Positions 1-5,711 of a stretch of 7,672 nucleotides of DNA are shown piece by piece. Every line of letters starts with the position of its first letter. Position 1 is the stretch's first letter. The position numbers and the translations under genes are program-made. Origin of the DNA: an uncultured Collinsella sp. (GTDB lineage: Bacteria; Actinomycetota; Coriobacteriia; Coriobacteriales; Coriobacteriaceae); NCBI GenBank assembly GCA_900554585.1, contig USHS01000058.1, positions 1 through 7,672 of the forward strand. The letters run 5' to 3'. The notes below the pieces were generated by a model. That model was not told the DNA's origin and made no database searches. It saw only the letters and a list, made by a program, of their open reading frames with translations.

Positions 1-5
1 GAAGA

Positions 6-803
6 TCAGCGGCCTCGCATCGCGCGGCGGCTGACGTGCTGCATGCGCGTGGGATCGATGCCCTTGGGGATGCCCATGCCGTTCTTGGTCTGCAGTGTGC
101 GCAGACGGGCGTTCAGTTTCTCCAGCTCGGCCTTGGTGAGGATGAAACGCTCGCGCGGGTGGATCTTCGCCAGGAGAGCGTTCTTGTGGTGCGTCGGGCG
201 GTACGCCTTGCGGCGGATGATGTTGCTGCGCAGCTTCTTCAGCGGCACCTGACCCTGGCCGTTGCCGACCATCACACGGTACACGGGGATCTGCGAGCCG
301 GCGGTGACGCTCTTGATGGACTGCTCCTGGCGGTCCATCGCGCGCTTGACGCGATCGTAATCGCCTTCACCGAGCAGGTAGATGCCGTTGTATCCGGTGC
401 CGCGCCAAATGGCGTCTTTGGTGCGCGGATCCACCCACACCGGCTGCTCGGGGAAGTTGAAGCCGGCCTTGTTGATGTTGCGCAGCACGCTGATGGCCGC
501 GCCGGTCTTGCCGTCGAGCTGCTTGTATCCGACCATGTCGGCGCGGCGGGTGAGCACGATGGTCGACAGCAGCATGCCGAGCATGATGGCGATGAGCATG
601 AGGAACACCCACGTCAGCACCGTCCAACGGAATATGATGCCGAGGATGACGAACACGATCACGGGCACGAGGAACGCGCCGGCGATCAGCGCCGGAAGCA
701 TCTTGTCTTCCTTGTGCGTGTACTTGAAGATCGTTATGATCTGTTTTATCGTGCTCTGCTTCTTGGGCTTCGTCTGCTTGGTCTTCTCGTCCTTGCCTGC
801 CAT
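6..803 (-). CDS. DUF4191 family membrane protein
   Basis: 265-residue protein that I recognise as the actinobacterial DUF4191 family, function unknown. A basic, Lys/Gln-rich N-terminus is followed by two adjacent hydrophobic segments (about residues 37-58 and 60-84, from MLPALIAG to LLSTIVLTRR). The cytoplasmic-type domain that follows carries the family's GAA-x-x-VL stretch after the second segment and a very basic C-terminus (IIRRKAYRPTHHKN, then RRAMRGR). The start is set at the ATG at 803 because GAGGA lies 5 bases upstream of it; an in-frame ATG at 878 has no comparable ribosome binding site. The stop TGA is at 6-8, so the gene is complete. In many actinobacteria this gene lies near glutamine synthetase and lipoate genes. 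Here it lies 105 bases downstream of the lpd-like gene on the same strand with no hairpin seen between them, so co-transcription is likely. Family membership is fairly sure; the role is unknown. Confidence 0.85.
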   Translation of the reverse strand: MAGKDEKTKQTKPKKQSTIKQIITIFKYTHKEDKMLPALIAGAFLVPVIVFVILGIIFRWTVLTWVFLMLIAIMLGMLLSTIVLTRRADMVGYKQLDGKTGAAISVLRNINKAGFNFPEQPVWVDPRTKDAIWRGTGYNGIYLLGEGDYDRVKRAMDRQEQSIKSVTAGSQIPVYRVMVGNGQGQVPLKKLRSNIIRRKAYRPTHHKNALLAKIHPRERFILTKAELEKLNARLRTLQTKNGMGIPKGIDPTRMQHVSRRAMRGR

Positions 804-908
804 CAACTTCCTCGCTTGGTCTAGGGTGAACACACTGAGCGACAAGTTTACCAGCAGATGTGCCCTTCTGCCGACCATGAGCCGCCGCGTCGCTCGTTCG
901 CGGTGTCT

Positions 909-2399
909 TTATCGGGTGTGCAGCGGCCGGTCGTCGGCTTTGAGCAGCGTCTCGCCCAGCGTCTCGCTGAAGGTGGGATGGGGATGGATGAGACGCGCGG
1001 CGTCGGAAAGCGGGGTGTGGTTGCCGACGAGCTGTTCCGCTTCCGCGATGATGTCGGATGCGACGGGCGCGACCATGTGCACGCCGAGCACGACCCTGAC
1101 GCCGGGCTGTTGCGCGCGGATGCCGCTGACGAGCGACAGAGATCCGCCGGAGTTGCTCATCATCATGCGGGCGTTGGACATCATCGGGTACACGGTCTCC
1201 TTGATATCGGAGAGGTCGTCGCGCTGTTTCGCGTCGGTCGCGGTCAGTCCGACGCTGGCGGCCTCGGGGTTCGAGAACACGATCTGCGGGATGGTGTCCT
1301 CATCGAGCGGCTTTGGATCGAGTCCGGCGATGGATTCCGCGGCGATGATGCCCTGCTCGAACGCGCGGTGAGCGAGCGCGTGCCCTTCGGTGATGTCGCC
1401 GACGGCCCATATGCCTGCGACCGGCGTGCGGCCGTATCCGTCGGTCGTGATGAATCCATGGTCGTCGACGGTCACGCCGGCGTCACGTATCCAACCGTCG
1501 GAGGTCAGCGGATCCCGCCCGATCGCGACGAGCACGAATTCGCCTTCGGCGATGTGCTCGGTGGAGCCGCCGTCCTTGGCGCTGGTGTAGTGCACGAGGG
1601 CTCCCATGTTGACGCCGGTGTCGATGTGGGTCACCGTCGAGCGGTTGATGACGTCGATGCCATGTCGTTTGAGCTCATGCGTCAGGGTCACGCCGGCGCG
1701 GCGATCCCATCCAGAGAGCACACGATCCTTGCGGATAAGCATCGTGACCTTGCATCCGGCGGCGTTCCACATGGAGGCGAATTCGGCGGCGATCGCGCCC
1801 GCGCCGATGATGACCGCGTTGTGCGGCATCGCCATCGACATCGCCCGCGTCGAATCGATGATCGCGCCACGGAACGGCTCGCCGGGCAGCTGCCGCGGGA
1901 CGGATCCCATGGCGAGCACCACATCCTGAGCGGTGATGTCGTAGGACGGGCCGATGTCTTCCGGCACGTCCGAGCGCACGGACCGTTGCACGCCCTGCCC
2001 GTCAGCAGATGCGGCGATGTGCACGGTGATGGGACGTGCCGCGCCGGTGATCGAGGCGGCGCCCCGGAACACGGTGACGCCCCGATGGGCGAGCAGACCT
2101 GCCAGCCCTTGCGTCATCGTGTCGACGATGCGCTTCTTGTAATCGTGCAGCGTCCCGTAGTCGATGCCGTTGATGGTGGCGGAGATGCCCAGTTCGCCGG
2201 CGTGCCGGATGGAGTCGATTGCGTGGGTGGCGCTGATCAGCGCCTTCGACGGGATGCACCCGCGGTTGAGGCAGGTTCCGCCGAGCGTTGCGTCGCGTTC
2301 GATCATGGCCACGCGTTTGCCGAGCTCGGCCGCCCGCAAAGCTGTGGAATATCCGCCGGGTCCACCGCCGATTATCGCGATGTCAAAAGCTTCACTCAT
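909..2399 (-). CDS. lpd: Dihydrolipoyl dehydrogenase-like flavoprotein disulfide reductase
   Basis: 496-residue class I flavoprotein disulfide reductase, full family length, predicted cytosolic. Domains in order: FAD-binding GGGPGG at 11-16; redox-active CLNRGC with Cys43 and Cys48; a second Rossmann fold at about 195-230; the second FAD motif around GD 334-335; the dimerisation domain from about 371, ending in HPHPTFSE with catalytic His474 and Glu479. The CIPSK context and the HPHPT motif favour dihydrolipoyl dehydrogenase (oxidises protein-bound dihydrolipoamide) over glutathione or mercuric reductase. The pyridine-nucleotide site is odd: GAGAIAAEFA (Ala204, Ala208) followed by LIRKDR (Arg223), with no acidic residue at the end of the second strand, which resembles NADP(H)-using glutathione reductase. 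AAGGAG at 2406-2411 sets the ATG at 2399. No E1, E2 or lipoate-carrier gene is visible. Bifidobacteria are generally considered to lack a pyruvate dehydrogenase complex, so the physiological partner is unclear. Confidence 0.9.
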   Translation of the reverse strand: MSEAFDIAIIGGGPGGYSTALRAAELGKRVAMIERDATLGGTCLNRGCIPSKALISATHAIDSIRHAGELGISATINGIDYGTLHDYKKRIVDTMTQGLAGLLAHRGVTVFRGAASITGAARPITVHIAASADGQGVQRSVRSDVPEDIGPSYDITAQDVVLAMGSVPRQLPGEPFRGAIIDSTRAMSMAMPHNAVIIGAGAIAAEFASMWNAAGCKVTMLIRKDRVLSGWDRRAGVTLTHELKRHGIDVINRSTVTHIDTGVNMGALVHYTSAKDGGSTEHIAEGEFVLVAIGRDPLTSDGWIRDAGVTVDDHGFITTDGYGRTPVAGIWAVGDITEGHALAHRAFEQGIIAAESIAGLDPKPLDEDTIPQIVFSNPEAASVGLTATDAKQRDDLSDIKETVYPMMSNARMMMSNSGGSLSLVSGIRAQQPGVRVVLGVHMVAPVASDIIAEAEQLVGNHTPLSDAARLIHPHPTFSETLGETLLKADDRPLHTR

Positions 2400-2461
2400 G
2401 TTCGACTCCTTTGTGCTCGTACCAAGACCATCCCCATCGTAATACCTTACGCCAAATCGCC

Positions 2462-2505
2462 CCCGCCGGCGGGCTGGGCTGTCGAGCGCAGCGAGACTGG
2501 GGTGG
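2462..2505. repeat. Possible dispersed intergenic repeat with 12-bp palindrome
   Basis: Between lpd and the DUF3043 terminator lies a perfect 12-bp palindrome CCCGCCGGCGGG (2462-2473), followed by GTCGAGCGCAGCGAGAC (2481-2497). The second part resembles a short intergenic sequence that I recall as recurrent in bifidobacterial chromosomes, but this is memory and only one copy lies in the window. It could equally be part of the lpd upstream region. Confidence 0.3.
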
Positions 2506-2527
2506 TTTCACGCAGCCTAGGGCATAC

Positions 2528-2561
2528 AAAAAAACGGCGCTCCCACTATCGGGAGCGCCGT
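2528..2561 (-). terminator. Rho-independent terminator of the DUF3043 gene
   Basis: An 11-bp perfect GC-rich stem (ACGGCGCTCCC 2534-2544 with GGGAGCGCCGT 2551-2561) has a 6-base loop (2545-2550). It is flanked by seven A on the plus strand (2528-2534), which read as a U tract after the stem in minus-strand RNA. It lies 22 bases past the DUF3043 stop, so it ends that transcript and insulates it from lpd downstream. Confidence 0.9.
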
Positions 2562-2583
2562 CAGGAAAGCAGCAGGGCGGCTG

Positions 2584-3186
2584 TCACTTCGGCCAGTTGC
2601 CGCGCTTGGGGCTGCGCGGTTTGGGCAGACGCCAGCGGCGCACCTGAATCGCGCGGCTCCAGGCATACGATGCGGAGCGCGAGCCCTTGGCAACGGATGC
2701 CTCACCATACTTCTCGATGAGCTTCTTCTTCAGCTTGCGCCACATGACAGCCACGTCGATGATCACGGCAATCAGGTACACGTACAGCAGAATCATCATC
2801 GGGACCGACAGCTGCGGCGCGATGGTGGTGACGAGAATCGAGCCGAGCAGCATGACGAACGCAACCGGGATGAAGAACTCGCCGAGGTTGCGGCGCGCGT
2901 CGACGTAGTCGCGGATGTACACGCGCCACGGCAACCGTTCGGCCTTCGGCATGCGGTTGATGTCGCCGGTGCGCATCGCCTCATACTCTTCGTCCTCGCG
3001 CTTGCGGATCCGCTCCTTCGCGGCCTTGGCGCTGGCCTTGCGGTCCGGCGGCACCAGAGGACGCAGGTTACGCGCCTGCGCCTGCTTCATCTTGGGGGTC
3101 GGACGGCCTTTCCCGACGGTCTTGGCGGGCGATTCCTCTTCGACCGGCTCCTGGGCCTTGTCCTTCTTGAAAGGGTTCCATGTCAT
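2584..3186 (-). CDS. DUF3043 family membrane protein
   Basis: 200-residue protein matching the actinobacterial DUF3043 family, function unknown. The highly charged N-terminal cytoplasmic part contains the family's GRPTPK motif (residues 27-32, followed by a KQAQARN stretch), then an acidic/basic helix at 55-72. Two membrane segments follow at about 104-122 (FFIPVAFVMLLGSILVTTI) and 128-149 (PMMILLYVYLIAVIIDVAVMW). The C-terminal tail is very basic (RRWRLPKPRSPKRG), with the W-x-R-x-x-QVRR region typical of the family. The ATG at 3186 begins MTWNPFKKDK; no Shine-Dalgarno is visible upstream, and a -10-like hexamer ends only 8 bases before it, so the mRNA may be leaderless. It is divergent from the M20 gene (142 bases apart) and ended by a strong hairpin. 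Confidence 0.87.
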   Translation of the reverse strand: MTWNPFKKDKAQEPVEEESPAKTVGKGRPTPKMKQAQARNLRPLVPPDRKASAKAAKERIRKREDEEYEAMRTGDINRMPKAERLPWRVYIRDYVDARRNLGEFFIPVAFVMLLGSILVTTIAPQLSVPMMILLYVYLIAVIIDVAVMWRKLKKKLIEKYGEASVAKGSRSASYAWSRAIQVRRWRLPKPRSPKRGNWPK

Positions 3187-3194
3187 AATCCGTC

Positions 3195-3223
3195 AGAATA
3201 CGGCCACGCCTCGACGCTGGAAA
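3195..3223 (-). promoter_or_regulatory. Candidate promoter of the DUF3043 gene (leaderless)
   Basis: On the minus strand TTTCCA (3223-3218) and TATTCT (3200-3195) are separated by exactly 17 bases. The -10 ends 8 bases before the ATG at 3186, so transcription would start at or next to the start codon, consistent with the missing Shine-Dalgarno. The -35 matches the consensus at only 4 of 6 positions. Confidence 0.45.
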
Positions 3224-3231
3224 GCCGGGCG

Positions 3232-3244
3232 AACCGGTTACAAT
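3232..3244 (+). promoter_or_regulatory. Candidate -10 and palindrome upstream of the M20 gene
   Basis: TACAAT at 3239-3244 is a good -10 hexamer 84 bases before the M20 start. It abuts a perfect 8-bp palindrome AACCGGTT (3232-3239) that shares one base with it. No good -35 lies 16-18 bases upstream, so the site may be weak or need an activator. The palindrome could be an operator or chance. Confidence 0.35.
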
Positions 3245-3328
3245 GGCAGCTGATATGACCATCTGTTCCAGGCCGGCCGGTTCGTGCCGGCGGGATGGAT
3301 GATGACGAACGCAACAGTAAGGAGCATC

Positions 3329-5101
3329 ATGACCGCAGTGTTTTCCGACGAGCTGCGCGCGCGGGTCGAAGCCGATTTCGGCCGCGTCGTCGATCTGCTG
3401 AGTCGTAAGGTCGCGCTGAAGTCGATTTCCGCCGAGGGCATCACCGCCGAGCATATGAAGCGGTCCGCCGAATTCGTAGCGGACGAGCTGTGCCAGGTCG
3501 GCATCGACGCGAAGGTCGTCCAATCGCGCAACCCGGATGGCACGCCCGGTGCATGGGAGGTCATCGGCTCGAAGATCGTCGACCCGCAGGCCCCCACCGT
3601 GCTGCTGTACGCGCACCACGACGTGCAGCCTGTGCCGGATCCGTCCGCATGGGACACTGACCCGTTCGTCGCCACCGAGGTCGGCACGCGCCTGTACGGC
3701 CGCGGCTCGGCGGATGACGGCGGCGGCATAGCGATTCACTCGGGCGCGATGAAGGCGCTCGGCGACGATCTCAAGGTCAACATCAAGGTGTTCGTCGAGG
3801 GCGAGGAGGAGATGGGCTCGCCGAGCTTCATCCCGTTCATCGAGGATCATCGCGACGAGTTCGCGTCCGACGTGATCGTCGTGGCCGACTCGGGCAACTG
3901 GTCCGCCGATATTCCGTCGCTGACCACGTCGCTGCGCGGCAACACCTGTGTGGACGTGAACGTCAAGGTGCTGCACCATCCGGTGCACTCCGGCCAGTAC
4001 GGCGGCCCCATCCTCGATGCGAACACGCTCGCCGCGATGCTCATCGCCTCGATGTACGACGCCAACGGCGACCTTGCTGTGCCGGGCGTGGCCGCGCAGG
4101 AGCCAGTCGGTGGCCTGCAGCGCGACCTTGACGAGGCCACCGTGCGCGAGGACGCCGGCATCGTCGACTCCTATCGTCTCGCCGGCACCGGTTCGCTCGC
4201 TTCCAGGCTGTGGACCAAGCCGAGCGTGACCGTGATCGGCTTCGACGCGCATCCGGTCGAGGGCTCATTCAACGTGGTCAGCCCCGAGACCACATTCCGC
4301 CTGTCCCTGCGCACCGCGCCGAGCCAGCACCCGCAGGAGGCGCAGGACGCGCTTGCCGTGTTCCTGCAGGCACACGCCCCGTTCGGCGCCGAGGTGAAGG
4401 TCACCAAGTTGGAGAACGGCATGGGCTGGGCGATGGACCCGAACGCGGTCGCCACCAAGGATGCACTCGCGGCCATGGAGGAGGCGTTCGGCGTGGCGCC
4501 GATCAACAAGGGCGAGGGTGGCTCGATCCCGTTCATCCCTGAGCTGCAGCGCATCTTCCCGTCCGCGCAGGTGCTCGTCACCGGCCCGGAGGATCCGAAG
4601 GCCAACGCACACAGCCCCAACGAGTCGATCTCGCTGCCCGGCTTGAAGAACAACATCCTCACGGAGGCCCTGCTGCTCGCCAAGCTCGGCGAGCGTGGCG
4701 TTGCCGCGGAGGAACAGAAGCTCAATAACCATGGGAAGGTTAGTGCCGGTCAGAACTTCGACATTGTCGACATCCTGGGCAATCATCATCGACTGGTTGA
4801 ACGGGGTGCCGCCAAGCAGGTCGGTAAAGACGAGCACGCCATCGCACTCCTCGCGCATGGCGGTAATAGCGGCGCGGAGATCCTCACCGTAGGATGCGGC
4901 CTGGTCGCCCTCAAAAGGAACGACGGTAAAAGCAGGCTGGTCGCCGGCAACCATAGCGATAGCGCTTGCAAGGCCGGGTGCGAACTGTCCATGACCGGTA
5001 AGAATAAAGCCAACCATTCAAATTTCCCTTCCGAAGGTGTGTACGATCTGAGTCCGATGATTTTCGGAAGCCAGCGGGCGCTCGCCCTTAAAGCTTCTTA
5101 G
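3329..5101 (+). CDS. M20 family dipeptidase, frame runs past a join at its C-terminus
   Basis: The open frame from the ATG at 3329 (AAGGAG at 3319-3324) encodes 590 residues, but only about 1-455 resemble an M20 metallopeptidase, which is the normal length for this family. Motifs: YAHHDVQP with metal ligand His96 and catalytic Asp98; GRGSADDGG with Asp129/Asp130; EGEEEMGS with catalytic/ligand Glu160-Glu161; VVADSG with Asp187; HSGQYGG at 220-226; and NAHSPNES with ligand His428. No signal peptide is seen, so it is probably a cytosolic di-zinc dipeptidase that trims peptides imported by the cell. From about residue 456-465 onward the frame reads antisense to a PTS EIIA gene and has no protein-like character, ending at a chance stop at 5099-5101. 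The native last residues and stop codon appear to be missing. The catalytic part is complete. Confidence 0.85.
   Translation: MTAVFSDELRARVEADFGRVVDLLSRKVALKSISAEGITAEHMKRSAEFVADELCQVGIDAKVVQSRNPDGTPGAWEVIGSKIVDPQAPTVLLYAHHDVQPVPDPSAWDTDPFVATEVGTRLYGRGSADDGGGIAIHSGAMKALGDDLKVNIKVFVEGEEEMGSPSFIPFIEDHRDEFASDVIVVADSGNWSADIPSLTTSLRGNTCVDVNVKVLHHPVHSGQYGGPILDANTLAAMLIASMYDANGDLAVPGVAAQEPVGGLQRDLDEATVREDAGIVDSYRLAGTGSLASRLWTKPSVTVIGFDAHPVEGSFNVVSPETTFRLSLRTAPSQHPQEAQDALAVFLQAHAPFGAEVKVTKLENGMGWAMDPNAVATKDALAAMEEAFGVAPINKGEGGSIPFIPELQRIFPSAQVLVTGPEDPKANAHSPNESISLPGLKNNILTEALLLAKLGERGVAAEEQKLNNHGKVSAGQNFDIVDILGNHHRLVERGAAKQVGKDEHAIALLAHGGNSGAEILTVGCGLVALKRNDGKSRLVAGNHSDSACKAGCELSMTGKNKANHSNFPSEGVYDLSPMIFGSQRALALKAS
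4690..4726. other. Join between two unlike genomic blocks
   Basis: Left of this interval the plus strand encodes conserved M20 sequence (NNILTEALLLAKLGE ends near 4693). Right of it the minus strand encodes conserved EIIA sequence (GTNLPMVIEL, whose last codon lies at 4718-4720). GC content drops from about 63% to about 50% across it. No insertion-sequence end, target duplication, tRNA or attachment-like repeat is visible. The exact base cannot be fixed without intact homologues. Confidence 0.75.
4715..5017 (-). CDS. PTS EIIA component, mannose family, 3'-truncated
   Basis: About 101 residues of a mannose-type (PF03610-like) EIIA domain, which normally has about 135-145. It begins MVGFILTGHGQFAPGL; His9 in TGHG is the expected phosphorylation site, which takes phosphate from HPr and passes it to EIIB. 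Further family marks are PFEGD at 35-39, VLVFTDLLGGTPFN at 61-74 and the NVEVLTGTNLPM stretch at 85-96. The start at 5017 is supported by a purine-rich GGAAGGG about 8 bases upstream. The frame stays open to 4265, but beyond about residue 101 it is antisense to the M20 gene, so the true C-terminus is lost at the join. EIIB, EIIC and EIID partners would normally lie downstream and are not in the window. The promoter should lie in the palindrome-rich region to the right. A stand-alone regulatory EIIA, such as that of the dihydroxyacetone kinase system, is less likely but not excluded. Confidence 0.85.
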
Positions 5102-5195
5102 AAAGCGTTCTTTGAAGACCAGTGGTTTCTAAACTGGTAGTAACCACGTGACGTGTTGTTGTCACCCCAGAAGAGGTCGCTTTCGTTGATTCATA

Positions 5196-5278
5196 CGGTA
5201 AAACGTTTTTGCACCGCTCACGGTGATAAATCGACCGTTTACCGGTCGTTAACACTTCTACCTGCGGTTTTGAAACCG
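5196..5278. promoter_or_regulatory. Cluster of eight ACCG/CGGT half-sites
   Basis: Tetramers start at 5196, 5213, 5221, 5234, 5241, 5243, 5265 and 5275. Several pair into short inverted repeats: CACCG-CTCA-CGGTG (5212-5225), CGACCG-TTTAC-CGGTCG (5232-5248) and CGGTTT-TG-AAACCG (5265-5278). AAAACGTTTT (5200-5209) sits between the first two; a CG-centred palindrome of this kind is typical of LacI-family operators. Regulator binding is inferred. Confidence 0.45.
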
Positions 5279-5295
5279 TTTCGAAATGTTTTGGC

Positions 5296-5312
5296 AAAAG
5301 ATCTGATCTTTT
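5296..5312. promoter_or_regulatory. 17-bp palindrome, candidate operator
   Basis: AAAAGATC (5296-5303) and GATCTTTT (5305-5312) form perfect 8-bp arms around a single T. A one-base loop cannot form an RNA hairpin well, so a DNA-binding dimer site is the better reading. No protein can be assigned. Confidence 0.4.
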
Positions 5313-5432
5313 CCTGTGTCTAAACAACGCAGGGCGGCTAAAAATAGCGTGAAGAAAAATTGCAGGTCATTGTGAAGATATGTGAATTGGTCTTTTTGAC
5401 TTAATACCAGTTAGAACCAGTTTTGAGATTAT

Positions 5433-5462
5433 CGGTGAACGGTAGTTTTCGACCGTTCACCG
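5433..5462. repeat. 11-bp inverted repeat with 8-base spacer
   Basis: CGGTGAACGGT (5433-5443) and ACCGTTCACCG (5452-5462) are perfect reverse complements. Each arm contains two ACCG/CGGT units. The right arm overlaps the 16-mer TCGACCGTTYACCGGT (5449-5464), which recurs with one difference at 5231-5246. It could be an operator or a hairpin in an EIIA leader RNA; there is no U tract to make it a terminator. Confidence 0.6.
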
Positions 5463-5647
5463 GTTACTTGCAATCGTTTGCAGTTGTTTTCCCAGATGAA
5501 TTAGGGAAACACAATGGAGCGCTTGCGCGATCACGGGAAGTTTTGACATTTGTCCTCATCCCCCGCGCGCCGAACTCCGACACCCAAAACGAGCTAATAG
5601 TTCATGCTAATCGTTTTCAATCATTACTTACTCAATATTCGTAATTA

Positions 5648-5688
5648 TTTATCGTTTATCGTTAATTCTGATATGATACAAGTATCGT
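5648..5688 (+). promoter_or_regulatory. Candidate promoter and operator of the DUF2975-HTH operon
   Basis: Very AT-rich (17 of 60 bases G/C in 5641-5700). TATGAT at 5672-5677 is a good -10. The -35 position (5649-5654, TTATCG, 17-base spacing) is poor but lies in a tandem direct repeat of TTTATCG (5648-5654 and 5655-5661). The inverted repeat GATAC-AA-GTATC (5675-5686) overlaps the -10 and would suit repression by the operon's own HTH protein; that link is inferred. Confidence 0.5.
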
Positions 5689-5711
5689 CCAAGACATTGA
5701 TTGGAGGAGCT

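Larger units (their letters stand above)
5018..5711. promoter_or_regulatory. 694-base divergent intergenic region with clustered palindromes
   Basis: AT-rich non-coding stretch between the EIIA start (minus) and the DUF2975 start (plus). It holds two ACCG/CGGT clusters (5196-5278 and 5433-5464), an 11-bp-arm inverted repeat, a 17-bp palindrome at 5296-5312, an AAAACGTTTT palindrome at 5200-5209, four ACTGGT/ACCAGT copies and a -10-like TATGAT before DUF2975. Only short, poorly supported reading frames occur. I could not place a convincing EIIA promoter. The layout suggests that the EIIA operon is controlled by one or more dimeric DNA-binding proteins; their identity is unknown. Confidence 0.6.

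Noticed and set aside
36..824. Plus-strand 262-codon frame opposite DUF4191
   Set aside because: Antisense shadow with His/Asp/Leu-rich low-complexity product; the minus-strand protein has membrane segments and a ribosome binding site.
858..2720. Plus-strand 620-codon open frame opposite lpd
   Set aside because: It is antisense to a gene with complete flavoprotein motifs; long complementary frames are expected in GC-rich coding DNA. Its product is Asp/Arg/His/Gly-rich with no recognisable domain.
3284..3328. Earlier start of the M20 protein
   Set aside because: The 15 extra residues lack family similarity, and AAGGAG sits directly before the ATG at 3329.
3068..4252. Minus-strand 394-codon open frame opposite the M20 gene
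   Set aside because: It is antisense to conserved peptidase motifs, has an Arg/His/Val-rich composition, and also crosses the DUF3043 N-terminus in another frame.
5200..5209. AAAACGTTTT as a CcpA-type cre site
   Set aside because: It has the CG-centred palindrome of LacI-family operators, but the flanks do not fit the full cre consensus, and CcpA control is not established for this group.
5088..5327. 79-codon minus-strand frame upstream of EIIA
   Set aside because: It covers palindromic regulatory sequence, the product is Thr/Lys/Arg-rich without a domain, and no ribosome binding site was seen.
5487..5509. TTTTCCC...GGGAAA as a terminator
   Set aside because: Only about 6 bp, AT-rich, 10-base loop, no adjoining U tract and no gene that it would end.
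5457..5549. 30-codon minus-strand frame (MSKLPVIAQALHC...) with AGGA before its ATG, possible EIIA leader peptide
   Set aside because: A short frame with a minimal ribosome binding site is easily chance; the stop falling inside the inverted repeat is curious but not enough to call it a gene.
5423..5644. 73-codon plus-strand frame starting with TTG
   Set aside because: No ribosome binding site; it overlaps the inverted repeat and has no recognisable domain.
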